DNA of 64,000 nucleotides from Brevibacillus fluminis (GCF_003710825.1 NZ_RHHQ01000007.1:512861-576860), one strand, 5' to 3'; positions 8,325 through 17,990 are shown, numbered from the stretch's first letter. The notes: generated from the sequence alone by a model not told the origin. Translations and numbers: made by a program.

Positions 8325-8897
8325 ATGAGCATTCCGCCGTATAAGGAAAATTTCTGCCCCTCTCCTTATGGAAAGACGCTGGAAGAGTATATCCGAAACA
8401 CGGTCATCGTTGACAACGGGTTGGAAGCAAAACGAAAGCTGCTCCATTTCGTCTGGAAGCTGGAGCGTAAGCGGGTTTTGCTGTGCGATACTTCACAGCG
8501 AGCGGTGACGCTTCTGCTGGAATCGCCGGCGCTGCTCGCCAAAACACAAATCGTCTCACTCATCTCGTGGCGTAATTGTGTTTTGACCATCCGACCCAAT
8601 CTGTGCAAGTTTGATGCTGAGGAGCGTGACGTAGAACGGGCGTTGCGAGCATGCGAGACCGACGCGTCGATTTTATTCGTTTATCTTCATGAAAAAAAGC
8701 TGTACCCGTTTCATAGTCCTGCTGATGCGATGCAGTGGGAGGAAGACAATTTGCATTATTTTCAAACCGTACGTAAAACATGGCGCGCGGAGTTCGAACA
8801 GATGCGCAAGGAACGGATTGACGCCCTCCTCGACGACTACAATCAGAATAAAGACAGCCTATGTCTCGAAGCGTTGAAAACCCTAGCCTGTGAATGA
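8325..8897 (+). CDS. Conserved hypothetical protein, possibly YpiB-like (UPF0302/IDEAL)
   Basis: A 190-residue soluble protein with no signal peptide. The central part (KRKLLHFVWKLERKRVLLC, and a conserved-looking Trp/Cys strand later) and the end RKERIDALLDDYNQNKD recall Bacillus YpiB, which has a UPF0302 domain followed by a short IDEAL motif. This match is from memory and is weak. The ribosome binding site is poor (AAAGTGGTGC). The gene stands alone between two terminators. Function unknown. Confidence 0.6.
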   Translation: MSIPPYKENFCPSPYGKTLEEYIRNTVIVDNGLEAKRKLLHFVWKLERKRVLLCDTSQRAVTLLLESPALLAKTQIVSLISWRNCVLTIRPNLCKFDAEERDVERALRACETDASILFVYLHEKKLYPFHSPADAMQWEEDNLHYFQTVRKTWRAEFEQMRKERIDALLDDYNQNKDSLCLEALKTLACE

Positions 8898-8917
8898 GCT
8901 AGGGTTTTGTTTTTTCC
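8877..8917 (+). terminator. Intrinsic terminator overlapping the end of the YpiB-like gene
   Basis: AAAACCCTAGC/GCTAGGGTTTT with a 10-base loop, followed by GTTTTTT. It overlaps the last codons of the gene and could also serve the convergent gene on the other strand. Confidence 0.8.
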
Positions 8918-8919
8918 TA

Positions 8920-10188
8920 TTATGGTCTGCCTTCATACCAGCTGATCTGCTGCACATGCTTGATCAAAAGCCGTTGGCTTCGTCCATCCGCATCGGCCAT
9001 CCAGACGTCGCTCGTTTTCGGAGTGGAATGGGACAGCCACGAATCATAGTCACGTAAGCTCGTGCGAATCCAGGTCAGCTTGCCGGTTTTTTTCAAGTAA
9101 TGCGGCTGATAGTCGCCGTAACCTGCGGGTGGAGTGGTCAAAGCTTTTTGCTGGTTCGTCTTGACGTTGACTTGATAGAGTGCGGGATGTGGCCGTTTGG
9201 CGGGATCATTGGAAAACTCGCCTTCCTTCGCGCGAGAGGTCGCAAGAATATCGTCGCTGTACCAGTCGAAATCAAGCTCGATGAACGAGGGGGGCGTCAG
9301 GTCAGTCGTCTTTTTTTGCGGCAGCTGAGTGATGGTCAGCTTTTTATTGGAAAATCCCGCAACGAGTCGGTCGCCTCCTCGGATGTAACCGAGATCGCTA
9401 CGATTCGGCGCCCATTGGAACCACTGAGGATCCGCGAGCATTTCAGCGACGGTGGAAAACGACTTCCCGTCTGCAGACAGCACACAGAGCAAATTGCTGT
9501 CCATGGACCAAGATGCAGTCGGAGATACGATGAACGCGATCCACTGGCCATCGCGGGACCATTTGAAAGGCGAGGTGTGGATCGACAGCAGGTTGATGGA
9601 GCCCAACGTCAACGGCTGGGGGATCGTATAAAAAAGCTTTGCGTTTTTAAACAAATCCGATTGCTTCTGATTGAAGGCGATCGTATACAGCTTGGGGCTC
9701 GTCCAGCCGTCTGGGAGTAGATCGGCATTTGCGGAAGCAAGAAAGCCCGTTCCGTCCGGCAGCCAGGAATACGTGCTTACCCCGAGCGCCACGTTTTCAA
9801 ACGGCTTCGGACGTCCTTGACGCAAATCGACTGTGTTCAAGACGGGAGCATCGAGGAGCGCGAGCACGTTTTTATCCGGCGCCCATCGCGCCATCGTGCC
9901 ATGTTGCTGATAGACGCGGGATGCCCGGCGCTCTTGTGTGTCATAGACCCAAATGCCGTCCGGCTGTTCGTACGAAATCCAGCGCCCGTCGAACGACCAT
10001 TGGGGAAATTGGGCGCCTTTTGTGGTGGTCAGCTGGACTTCCTTTCCGTTTTCGCTGAGCCACAAGGTGTCATCGCGGATAAAAGCAGCCTTTGCCGGAG
10101 TCGCGGGGGGCGCGGCTTGTACGCCGGAGGCAAGCGGCAAAAAGAGCAGCGTGATCAAGGCTGCCATGAGCAGCAAACGTTTCTGCAT
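8920..10188 (-). CDS. Secreted TolB/WD40-like beta-propeller protein
   Basis: A 422-residue protein with a Sec signal peptide (MQKRLLLMAALITLLFL, cleavage expected after GVQA). The mature part repeats short blades such as FPQWSFDGRWISYEQPDG, MARWAPDKNVLALLD, FKWSRDGQWIAFIVS and FQWAPNRSDLGYIRGG, typical of TolB/PD40 propellers. ATG 10188 is used because AAGTGAGG lies 8 bases ahead; the GTG at 10197 is within that site. Probably exported to the wall or medium. The binding partner is unknown. It is convergent with the YpiB-like gene. Confidence 0.75.
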   Translation of the reverse strand: MQKRLLLMAALITLLFLPLASGVQAAPPATPAKAAFIRDDTLWLSENGKEVQLTTTKGAQFPQWSFDGRWISYEQPDGIWVYDTQERRASRVYQQHGTMARWAPDKNVLALLDAPVLNTVDLRQGRPKPFENVALGVSTYSWLPDGTGFLASANADLLPDGWTSPKLYTIAFNQKQSDLFKNAKLFYTIPQPLTLGSINLLSIHTSPFKWSRDGQWIAFIVSPTASWSMDSNLLCVLSADGKSFSTVAEMLADPQWFQWAPNRSDLGYIRGGDRLVAGFSNKKLTITQLPQKKTTDLTPPSFIELDFDWYSDDILATSRAKEGEFSNDPAKRPHPALYQVNVKTNQQKALTTPPAGYGDYQPHYLKKTGKLTWIRTSLRDYDSWLSHSTPKTSDVWMADADGRSQRLLIKHVQQISWYEGRP

Positions 10189-10320
10189 ATTGTGCACCTC
10201 ACTTTAGGTCTACTATGCCCAGACGCGAAGCAAACTTACTGCAAAAAATATTTGTTTGAAAATTTATAAATATATGAATTTGTAAGAAGGAATTCTCATT
10301 CGATTGTAGAAACATCACTA

Positions 10321-10334
10321 TGTAACCGATTACA
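10321..10334. promoter_or_regulatory. CcpA cre box upstream of the nucleoside uptake operon
   Basis: TGTAACCGATTACA matches the cre consensus TGWAANCGNTNWCA at all fixed positions. It is 28 bases before the lipoprotein start codon, so carbon catabolite repression of the operon is expected (inference). Confidence 0.65.
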
Positions 10335-10361
10335 CAAAGAAGATGAGGGGGAAAACGGCAT

Positions 10362-11426
10362 ATGAGAGCAAGGTTTTTGAAAGCGGCACTACTTTTCCTT
10401 GCGGCGATGTTGATTCTTGCCGGATGTGCGTCCGGCGCAAAGCAACAGTCTTCTACAGACAATTCGGGCGGTGCAAGCGGCAAAGCGGCTTTGAAAGTGG
10501 CCTATTACGTTAATGGTACTTTGGGTGACAAAGGATTTTTCGATTCCGCGCAAGCCGGTCTGGAGAAAGCGAAAAAAGACTTGGGCATCGACCTGAAAAC
10601 GGTTGAAGGCGGTACCAATCAGGCAGACTGGGCAGCCGGTCTGGAATCGCTCGTCTCCGGCGGCAAGTATGAAGTAATCGTAGTCGGTACGAGCCAAATG
10701 AAAGAGATCGCGATTGATATCGCGAAGCGCTACCCCAACCAGAAATTCATTTACTTTGACGAAATGATCAAAGATGTGCCGAATTTGTACTCGATGCTTT
10801 ACTCGCAAAGCGAAGGTTCGTTTTTGGCAGGCGCGTTCGCCGCATTGGTAACGACCAGCACAGAGCTGCCAGGTGCGAATCCGGACAAAGTGATCGGTTT
10901 CGTCGGCGGAATGGATATCCCGATCATCAACGACTTCAAAGCAGGCTATGAGCAAGGTGCGCAGTACGTGGACAAAGACGTGAAGGTTATTGCTTCTTAT
11001 GTCGGCGATTTCTCCAACGCGCCGAAAGCCAAAGAGCTGGGTCTTGCACAATACAACACGCAAAACGTGGACATCTCTTACAACGTAGCGGGCGGCGCAG
11101 GCTTGGGATTGCTCGAGGCGGGTAAAGAAGTGGGCAAATATTCGATCGGTGTCGATGGAAACCAGAATCCGCTCTACCCTGGCAGCGTGCTGACCAGTAT
11201 GATGAAAAACATCGACCAGTCGATTTATCGCGCGCTTGAATTGCACATCCAAGGCAAGCTCGCTTACGGTACCAATGAAGTGCTAGGAATCAAGGAAGGT
11301 GGCGTCGGCCTTGCTGAGGATGACCTCTACAAACAGCATGTGCCGAAATCCATTCAGGACAAAATGGCGGAAATCTCCAAAAAGTTGAGCGGCGGCGAAA
11401 TTCAGGTGAAATCGATCATGCAATAA
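10362..11426 (+). CDS. BMP family nucleoside-binding lipoprotein of an ABC importer
   Basis: A 354-residue lipoprotein with the lipobox ILAGC (Cys22) after a hydrophobic signal. The mature protein has the BMP/PnrA features: AYYVNGTLGDKGFFDSA near the start, IVVGTSQMKEIA, FIYFDEM and GFVGGMDIPIINDF. This family binds purine or other nucleosides and corresponds to NupN of Bacillus subtilis. The binding site GAGGGGGAAAACGGC precedes the ATG. It begins a seven-gene run with the matching ATPase, permeases and three nucleoside hydrolases, which supports nucleoside uptake. Confidence 0.9.
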   Translation: MRARFLKAALLFLAAMLILAGCASGAKQQSSTDNSGGASGKAALKVAYYVNGTLGDKGFFDSAQAGLEKAKKDLGIDLKTVEGGTNQADWAAGLESLVSGGKYEVIVVGTSQMKEIAIDIAKRYPNQKFIYFDEMIKDVPNLYSMLYSQSEGSFLAGAFAALVTTSTELPGANPDKVIGFVGGMDIPIINDFKAGYEQGAQYVDKDVKVIASYVGDFSNAPKAKELGLAQYNTQNVDISYNVAGGAGLGLLEAGKEVGKYSIGVDGNQNPLYPGSVLTSMMKNIDQSIYRALELHIQGKLAYGTNEVLGIKEGGVGLAEDDLYKQHVPKSIQDKMAEISKKLSGGEIQVKSIMQ

Positions 11427-11489
11427 TCTAGAACGGATAACGAGGGAAGTGCAAGCTTCCCTCGCCATTACGCTAAAGAGGTGCGAAAG

Positions 11490-13037
11490 ATGGCAGACCT
11501 GCTGGAAATGAAAAACATCCACAAAACGTATCCGAATGGCACTAAGGCCAACCAGGGCGTCAACCTCAAGATCCGTGAAGGGGAGATTCATGCGCTGGTC
11601 GGCGAAAACGGCGCAGGCAAATCCACGCTGATGAAAATCTTGTTTGGCCTCGAACAGCCAACAGATGGCGAATTGCGCTACAAAGGACAACCAGTCACAT
11701 TTCACAACCCCAAGGACGCCATCGCACATGGGATCGGAATGGTTCATCAGCATTTTATGCTTGTCCCTTCCTTTACCGTAGCGGAAAACATCGTACTTGG
11801 GATCGAGAAGCGGCGGGGACCGCTTTCTCTGTTCACCGATCGTAAGGCAGCCGTAAAGTCGGTTCAGCAGCTGTCCGAAAGCTACGGCTTGCGCGTACAG
11901 GCGGAGGCGAAGGTGGAGACGATCTCGGTAGGACAGAAACAGCGGGTGGAAATCTTGAAGGCGCTGTATCGCGGCGCCCGGCTGTTGATCCTCGATGAGC
12001 CGACAGCGGTGTTGACCCCGCAGGAGACGGATGAGCTGTTTGTTGCCCTGCGCCAGTTAGTGACCCAAGGTTACACGATTATTTTCATCACACACAAGCT
12101 GCGCGAGGTCATGGAAATTTCCGATCGGGTCACCGTTCTACGGGCGGGCAAGACGATCGGGACGCTTGCGACAAAGGAAACCAACAAGGAAGAGATTTCA
12201 CGATTGATGGTGGGGCGGGACGTGCTGCTTCGCGTAGAGAAAAAAGCAGCGAATCCCCAAGATGTCGTTCTCGCGGTAGAAAATCTGTCGGTTGCAGACA
12301 ACCGCGGATCAATCGCAGTCAAACAACTTTCCTTTTCTGTGCGGAGCGGCGAAATTTTTGGCATTGCCGGAGTCGAGGGCAACGGACAGACAGAATTGGT
12401 GGAGGCGATCACCGGATTGCGTGCGCGTGTCGGCGGATCTGTACGCTTCCTGCAGCAAGAACTGACCGGGTTGGATGTGTTAGGCATCCGAAATCTGGGC
12501 ATCGGGCATATTCCGGAGGATCGGCAGTCACGCGGCGCGTGCCTCACCGCCAGCATTCAGGAGAATCTGATACTTGATTTATATCGCCAAAAAGCGTTCA
12601 ACCGTGGTGGGCTGTTGCATCAGGCCAACTTGAAGCAAAAAGTCGATGAGCTGATCGCGCATTATGACATCAGGACCAAGAGCGGGGATTTTTTGGCCGG
12701 CTCGCTATCCGGAGGGAATTTGCAAAAGGTAGTCATCGCACGGGAGCTATCCAAAGACCCGAAATTGCTGGTAGCTTCACAGCCGACTCGCGGCGTCGAC
12801 ATAGGTGCAATCGAATTCATCCATCGCGAGATCATCCGCAAGCGCGATGAAGGGTCCGCCGTGCTGCTCATTTCGGCAGAGCTTTCCGAGGTGATGAGCC
12901 TGTCGGACCGGATCGGCGTGATGTACAACGGAGAGCTGGTAGCCATTCTAGAAAACAATCACGCATTGACCGAAGAGGAGATTGGCTTCTATATGCTCGG
13001 TGTGAAAAAGCATGAAAAGAAGGCGATGGGATCATGA
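11490..13037 (+). CDS. Nucleoside/sugar-type ABC transporter, double ATP-binding protein
   Basis: 515 residues with two nucleotide-binding domains. The first has Walker A GENGAGKST, signature VGQKQRVEIL and Walker B LLILDEPTAVLT. The second has the variant Walker A GVEGNGQTEL, signature LSGGNLQKVV and an altered Walker B (LLVASQPTRGVD), as usual in this carbohydrate/nucleoside uptake subfamily (NupO-like). The start at ATG 11490 follows AAGAGGTG; the GTG at 11481 is part of that site. It overlaps the next permease gene by four bases (ATGA), indicating coupled translation. Confidence 0.92.
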   Translation: MADLLEMKNIHKTYPNGTKANQGVNLKIREGEIHALVGENGAGKSTLMKILFGLEQPTDGELRYKGQPVTFHNPKDAIAHGIGMVHQHFMLVPSFTVAENIVLGIEKRRGPLSLFTDRKAAVKSVQQLSESYGLRVQAEAKVETISVGQKQRVEILKALYRGARLLILDEPTAVLTPQETDELFVALRQLVTQGYTIIFITHKLREVMEISDRVTVLRAGKTIGTLATKETNKEEISRLMVGRDVLLRVEKKAANPQDVVLAVENLSVADNRGSIAVKQLSFSVRSGEIFGIAGVEGNGQTELVEAITGLRARVGGSVRFLQQELTGLDVLGIRNLGIGHIPEDRQSRGACLTASIQENLILDLYRQKAFNRGGLLHQANLKQKVDELIAHYDIRTKSGDFLAGSLSGGNLQKVVIARELSKDPKLLVASQPTRGVDIGAIEFIHREIIRKRDEGSAVLLISAELSEVMSLSDRIGVMYNGELVAILENNHALTEEEIGFYMLGVKKHEKKAMGS

Positions 13038-14104
13038 AAAATCGGAGTGAATTGACCTTAGAGCTCACAGGTATTGTTGGCGCCGCCATCGCTGCGGTAG
13101 CGATCGGCTTTCTGGTGATTTTGTGCATTAGCACGGAGCCGCTCACAGCAATCCAGTCCTTTCTGTTTGACCCTTTTGCAAATCCTTTCAATTTTGGCAC
13201 GGTCTTAAACAAGATGACACCGCTTCTTTTCACCGGGTTGGCGCTCGCTGTCGTGTTCCAGGCAGGGGTTTTCAGCATGGGGGCGGAAGGGCAACTGTAT
13301 GTAGGGGCTTTTACGGGCTCGCTGGTTGCCGTTTACGTACACGGCTTGTCGGCATGGGTGCATATCCCGTTGATTCTGTTGTGTGCCGTGCTGGGTGGTG
13401 CATTGTATGGGTTGATTCCCGGTGTATTGAAGGCGTATTTTCGCGCGGACGAGATCGTCAGCACGCTGATGCTCAACTTCATCGCGACGCTCGGCGTTTC
13501 GTATTTTTTGAACAATGTGTTTAAGGACCCGACGAGCGGCGGCTATGCCCGGATGAATTTCATCGACAAGGAGTCGCTTCTGGGCAAATTCATCGACGGA
13601 TTTCCTGCACACAGCGGGCTGTTCATCGCGTTGGGTACGGTAGCGATCGTCTACCTGCTGCTGTATAAGACGAGATGGGGCTATGAGATTCGGCTCGTCG
13701 GCAAAAATGCACTGTTCGCCGAGTATGGCGGCATTCGCATCAAGCGGGTTGTTGTCCTTTCGGTTGTGCTCTCCGGGGCGTTGGCTGGTCTGGGTGGCAT
13801 CGTTGAGGTGCTCGGCATACATGGTACGCTGAAAGACAATTTCTCCGTAGGACTTGGCTTTGACGGCATCATTATCGCGTTGTTGGCCCGCAATCATCCG
13901 TTGGGCGTGGTTGTCGCCAGCTTTTTCTACGCTTATTTGCAGGTGGGCGGTCAGCTGATGCAAGCCAATACCGATGTGCCGCGAGAGCTTGCGATCATTA
14001 TTCAAGTTCTCTTGGTACTGTTTGTTTCGGCGCAAGCGGTGTTCGCTTATTTGCGTCAGCGTAAAACGGTTAGGGTGACTGGGGGTGTTGACGTTGCTCA
14101 GTAA
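13034..14104 (+). CDS. ABC transporter permease 1, nucleoside uptake (NupP-like)
   Basis: A 356-residue membrane protein with about eight to ten hydrophobic segments and the inner-membrane translocator features of the BPD_transp_2 family (GAEGQLYVGAF, ADEIVSTLMLNFIA, GGIRIKRVV). It starts inside the stop of the ATPase gene. It should pair with the next permease to form the membrane channel for the BMP-bound nucleoside. Confidence 0.9.
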   Translation: MKNRSELTLELTGIVGAAIAAVAIGFLVILCISTEPLTAIQSFLFDPFANPFNFGTVLNKMTPLLFTGLALAVVFQAGVFSMGAEGQLYVGAFTGSLVAVYVHGLSAWVHIPLILLCAVLGGALYGLIPGVLKAYFRADEIVSTLMLNFIATLGVSYFLNNVFKDPTSGGYARMNFIDKESLLGKFIDGFPAHSGLFIALGTVAIVYLLLYKTRWGYEIRLVGKNALFAEYGGIRIKRVVVLSVVLSGALAGLGGIVEVLGIHGTLKDNFSVGLGFDGIIIALLARNHPLGVVVASFFYAYLQVGGQLMQANTDVPRELAIIIQVLLVLFVSAQAVFAYLRQRKTVRVTGGVDVAQ

Positions 14105-15038
14105 CCTGTGGGAACAAGTGATCAATTTGAGCCTGTTTGCGGTGTTGCTGCGGGTGACGGTCCCGATTCTGTTATCCGCTTTGGGCGGTCTCATTTCTGA
14201 TCTGGCCGGCGTAATTAACATCGGGCTGGAGGGGCTGATGCTCATCTCCGCATTCGCTTCCATCGCTGTCGGCTCGCTGACTGGCAGCTGGGTACTCGGG
14301 GTAGTCGCAGGCATCGCCGCATCGGTGTTAATCAGTTTGGCGATGGGCTTTTTCACACTGCGGCTCAAGGTGAACATCATCATCGCTGGTTTTGCAGTCA
14401 ACATTTTCGGCTCAGGCGTAACGGTCTTTTTACTCAATGTGCTGTTTGGAGCGACGGGCAACTACAACCCGAGCGACCTGGACAAAATCCCGACAGTCAT
14501 CATCCCGGGGATCGAGTCGATTCCGGTCGTGGGCAAGCTTTTGAGCGGGCACAACCTGATGGTGTGGGTCGCACTGCTCGCCGTCCTGTTTTGTTATTAC
14601 ATGCTGTATCGCACGCCGTATGGTGGACATCTTCGCTCGATCGGCGAAGCGCCTGATGCTGCACGATCCTTGGGTATTCCGGTGGAGCGGGTGCAATATT
14701 CGGCGCTCATGTGGAGCGGGGTTTTCACAGGTTTGGCAGGCTCGTACTTATCGATGGGCATGACTAGCATGTTCGTGAAAGATATGACGGCGGGCACGGG
14801 CTTTTTGGCGCTCGCAGTCGTGGTATTCGGCAACCGCAATCCGCTCGGGGTCTTTTTCGGCGCGCTGATCTTTGGACTCGCGACAGCGGTGACGACGATG
14901 ATCGAAACGACTGCAGGCAGCGGTGTGCCGAGCCAATTTGTGAAAATGATTCCGTATATCGTGACGATTGTCGCTCTCGTCATTTTGGCGCTGCGCAAGC
15001 ATCGGAAGCAGCTTGCCATGTCCGGAGCGGGAGCTTGA
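14085..15038 (+). CDS. ABC transporter permease 2, nucleoside uptake (NupQ-like)
   Basis: A 317-residue polytopic membrane protein, BPD_transp_2 family. The segments LSALGGLISDLAGVINIGLE and GEAPDAARSLGIPVERVQY are typical of the second permease in BMP systems. The GTG at 14085 overlaps the upstream gene by 20 bases; a TTG three bases later is an alternative, because the GGGGG run upstream is the only binding site. Works with the preceding permease. Confidence 0.88.
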   Translation: MLTLLSNLWEQVINLSLFAVLLRVTVPILLSALGGLISDLAGVINIGLEGLMLISAFASIAVGSLTGSWVLGVVAGIAASVLISLAMGFFTLRLKVNIIIAGFAVNIFGSGVTVFLLNVLFGATGNYNPSDLDKIPTVIIPGIESIPVVGKLLSGHNLMVWVALLAVLFCYYMLYRTPYGGHLRSIGEAPDAARSLGIPVERVQYSALMWSGVFTGLAGSYLSMGMTSMFVKDMTAGTGFLALAVVVFGNRNPLGVFFGALIFGLATAVTTMIETTAGSGVPSQFVKMIPYIVTIVALVILALRKHRKQLAMSGAGA

Positions 15039-15068
15039 ACCCCATAACCACTAGAGGAGGCCTATGAA

Positions 15069-16013
15069 ATGAGCGTGAACCAAACAAAACGGAAAGTGAT
15101 CCTGGACTGCGATCCGGGCCATGATGATGCAATCGCGATTTTACTTGCGGCCAAGGCTCCGAAGGTGGAGCTAGTGGCAATCACGACCGTCGCCGGCAAT
15201 GCGGAGGTAGAAAAAACAACGGTCAACGCACTGAAAGTATGTGAGATTGCGGGACTTAGCGACGTTCCGGTTGCCCGCGGCGCCGGACAGCCGATCTTGC
15301 GTGAACGCCGGACCGCCCCGGACATTCATGGCGACTCAGGGATGGATGGCCCGCTGTTGCCACAGCCGACGAAAAGCCCTGTAGAAGAGCATGCAGTAGA
15401 CTTGATCATCCGGCACTTGCTTGCATCGGATGGGGATATTACACTTGTTCCGGTGGGACCTTTAACCAATATTGCCCTTGCTATGCGTCGTGAACCAGCG
15501 ATCATTCCTAAAATTCAGGAGATCGTACTGATGGGTGGCGCCATGTTCGGGAATACCACGCCTGCTGCGGAATTCAATATTTTCGTCGATGCGGAAGCGG
15601 CAAAAATCGTATTTGAAAGCGGCGTCCCGCTGGTGATGGTCGGGCTTGACCTGACACACCAGGCGATGGCGACCCCTGAAATTGTGGAACGCATTGCTGC
15701 CATCGATAACAATGTGAGCACATTCGTTGTCGAGCTGCTGAACTTTTTTAGCGATACGTATTTTCATGTATTCGGCTTTGGTGGCGCCCCGATCCATGAT
15801 GCCTGCGCGATTGCCTATGTGAATGATCCGAGCGTGTTTACGACGATCAAGCGGCGGGTGGATATTGAGACAAAAGGCGAGTTCACGTATGGGATGACGG
15901 TTGTCGACTTGTACGGGGTTACGGGCAGAGAACCCAATGTTGAAGTAGCGGACAAGCTGGACCAAGAAAAATTTTGGACGATGCTTTGCGACGCACTGAA
16001 ACAGTATTCATAG
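15069..16013 (+). CDS. Nucleoside hydrolase 1 (IUNH family)
   Basis: A 314-residue protein with the calcium-binding N-terminal signature DCDPGHDDA at residues about 12-20, VPVARGAGQP, IHGDSGMDG and the later VLMGGAMFGNTTPAAEFN block. Nucleoside hydrolases split the N-glycosidic bond of purine or pyrimidine ribonucleosides into base and ribose. AGAGGAGGCC precedes the ATG. It follows the nucleoside importer genes and precedes two paralogues, so imported nucleosides are probably cleaved immediately. The DPGHDDA variant is the more rihA/B-like of the three. Confidence 0.92.
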   Translation: MSVNQTKRKVILDCDPGHDDAIAILLAAKAPKVELVAITTVAGNAEVEKTTVNALKVCEIAGLSDVPVARGAGQPILRERRTAPDIHGDSGMDGPLLPQPTKSPVEEHAVDLIIRHLLASDGDITLVPVGPLTNIALAMRREPAIIPKIQEIVLMGGAMFGNTTPAAEFNIFVDAEAAKIVFESGVPLVMVGLDLTHQAMATPEIVERIAAIDNNVSTFVVELLNFFSDTYFHVFGFGGAPIHDACAIAYVNDPSVFTTIKRRVDIETKGEFTYGMTVVDLYGVTGREPNVEVADKLDQEKFWTMLCDALKQYS

Positions 16014-16022
16014 GAGGGACAT

Positions 16023-17009
16023 ATGAGCGAACGGAAGAGAGTCATATTGGATGTGGACACGGGGATTGACGATGCGCTGGCGATTCTCTATCTGTTGAAA
16101 TCAAAAGAAGCGCACGTGGAAGGAATCATCGCGGGCTTTGGCAATGTGGACGCTGAGCTGGCCGCCGAAAACACGTTGAAAATCGTCGAGCTCGCGGATT
16201 GCGGCTATGACGTGCCTGTACTGGTTGGGGCAAAAGGACCGCTTGTGCGCGCCTGGAAGGGGCCAGTAACACATATTCACGGAGCAAACGGCATCGGTAA
16301 CGTGGAGCTGCCTAAGCCGAAGCAAGCGGTAAGCGAGGAGCATCCATCGGTATTCCTTTCCCGTTTGGCGAACACATATCCTGGTGAAATTACACTTGTT
16401 ACGGTAGGACGCATGACCAATCTGGCAAACGCCCTGGCACATGACCCGTCGCTGAAAGAAAAGCTGAAGGAAGTCGTCGTCATGGGCGGTGCGATCCGGG
16501 TGCCGGGCAACGTAACGCCCGTCGTGGAGGCGAATATGGGGGGCGATCCGGAAGCGGCTTATTTCGTGGTCGAGTCCGGCATGCCGCTGACGCTGGTAAG
16601 CCTGGACGTCACGATGAAAACGCGGTTGACCTTGGCCCATCTAGATGTCTTGGAGCGGATTGCCGAACCGGACCGCAGCCAGATTGCCCGCACGGTACGC
16701 GAGCTGCTCACGTTCCGTCTCGAAGCGTATGCCAAAAGCAACGGTATCACCGATGGCAGCCCGCTGCATGATCCGCTCGCAGTTGCTGTAGCGCTCGACC
16801 CGACACTGGTAGAGACTGAACAGCTGCATGTCGCGATCGAATGCAAAGGAAGCGTATCGGCTGGTGCGACCATCGCCGATATGCGGGCGGTACCGCGGGT
16901 AGGAAAGGTGCTGACGACGTGCCACAGCGTCGATGCGGAGCGGTTTATCAAACGGTTTGTCGCTGTGCTGGCAGGACGGGATGAGGAGGAAGTCACATGG
17001 AATATATAA
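16023..17009 (+). CDS. Nucleoside hydrolase 2 (IUNH family)
   Basis: A 328-residue paralogue with DVDTGIDDALA at the N-terminus, IHGANGIGNVELP and VMGGAIRVPGNVTPVVEAN. The DTGIDDA form differs from the DPGHDDA form of the previous gene. Start at ATG 16023 behind AGGAGGGAC. It overlaps the next hydrolase by 13 bases. Specificity is not predictable from sequence, but the split between the two signature types suggests different substrates. Confidence 0.92.
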   Translation: MSERKRVILDVDTGIDDALAILYLLKSKEAHVEGIIAGFGNVDAELAAENTLKIVELADCGYDVPVLVGAKGPLVRAWKGPVTHIHGANGIGNVELPKPKQAVSEEHPSVFLSRLANTYPGEITLVTVGRMTNLANALAHDPSLKEKLKEVVVMGGAIRVPGNVTPVVEANMGGDPEAAYFVVESGMPLTLVSLDVTMKTRLTLAHLDVLERIAEPDRSQIARTVRELLTFRLEAYAKSNGITDGSPLHDPLAVAVALDPTLVETEQLHVAIECKGSVSAGATIADMRAVPRVGKVLTTCHSVDAERFIKRFVAVLAGRDEEEVTWNI

Positions 17010-17929
17010 TTTTGGATGTGGACACCGGGATCGATGATGCGCTGGCCATTGCTTATGCGGTTCGTTCGCCGCTGGCTGAGGTACTTGGGCTAACGACCTG
17101 CTTCGGCAATACGTCTGTCGAAGAAGCGACACGCAATTCGCTGCAGGTGCTAGAGCTGCTCGGCGCGGATCACATTCCGGTCGCGATGGGAGCACCGAAT
17201 CCGCTGCTGCGAGCACCGCTCAAGCAGAAAGCGACCGCGATTCATGGCGAAAATGCAATCGGCGACGTGGAGCTGCCGCTGCCAAAATCCGAGGCACTGG
17301 CGATCGACGCTGCCACGTTTATCGTTAACACGGTGCGTGAGCGTCCAGGCCAAGTGACATTGGTGACGGTCGGGAGCCAAACCAATCTGGCGCTCGCTAT
17401 CATGAAAGACCCGGAAATCGTCAAGCTGGTGAAACGCGTGGTCATCATGGGCGGCGCCGTCACAGTTCCCGGGAACGTCACGCCTGTAGCGGAAGCCAAT
17501 ATTTATTCCGATCCAGAAGCGGCCGCTTACGTATTCCAATCGGGTATCCCGATCACACTGGTGGGCCTGGATGTCACAATGCAAACACTGCTGACACGCG
17601 AGCATCTCGCAGACTGGCGGGCAAAAGGAACAGACCTCGGCCGTACGCTGGCAGACATGTGCGATTTTTATATGGACGCCTACTACCAATTCAATCCGAC
17701 GCTCGGCGGCTGTGCCCTGCACGATCCGCTCGCAGTAGGTGTGGTCTTGGACCCGACATTTGTCCAAACGCGCTCGCTGCATGTGCAGGTCGACACCGAG
17801 GGCTCCTTGTCCATCGGCCGCACAATCGGCGACCTACGCGCCAATTCAGCACAAGCCCCAAACATGGACGTCTGCCTGGAAGTCGACGTCGAACGATTTG
17901 TCACTCATTTTTTGGAATGGGTTGTGTAA
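16997..17929 (+). CDS. Nucleoside hydrolase 3 (IUNH family)
   Basis: A 310-residue paralogue very close to the preceding gene: DVDTGIDDALAIAYAV, IHGENAIGDVELPLP, VIMGGAVTVPGNVTPVAEAN. GATGAGGAGG precedes the ATG. The close match to hydrolase 2 suggests a tandem duplication followed by divergence. It is the last gene of the operon and is followed by a terminator. Confidence 0.92.
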   Translation: MEYIILDVDTGIDDALAIAYAVRSPLAEVLGLTTCFGNTSVEEATRNSLQVLELLGADHIPVAMGAPNPLLRAPLKQKATAIHGENAIGDVELPLPKSEALAIDAATFIVNTVRERPGQVTLVTVGSQTNLALAIMKDPEIVKLVKRVVIMGGAVTVPGNVTPVAEANIYSDPEAAAYVFQSGIPITLVGLDVTMQTLLTREHLADWRAKGTDLGRTLADMCDFYMDAYYQFNPTLGGCALHDPLAVGVVLDPTFVQTRSLHVQVDTEGSLSIGRTIGDLRANSAQAPNMDVCLEVDVERFVTHFLEWVV

Positions 17930-17946
17930 CGAAATAGGGAAGAAGG

Positions 17947-17990
17947 ACAGAGCTAGTTTTTTTACAGGCTCTGTCTTTCTTATTTTTTGT
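17947..17990 (+). terminator. Intrinsic terminator of the nucleoside operon
   Basis: ACAGAGC/GCTCTGT stem (17947-17974) followed by a T-rich tract. Confidence 0.7.

Noticed and set aside
13205..14461. 418-codon minus-strand frame opposite the nucleoside permeases
   Set aside because: Antisense shadow of two clear membrane permeases, with no family features and no ribosome binding site.
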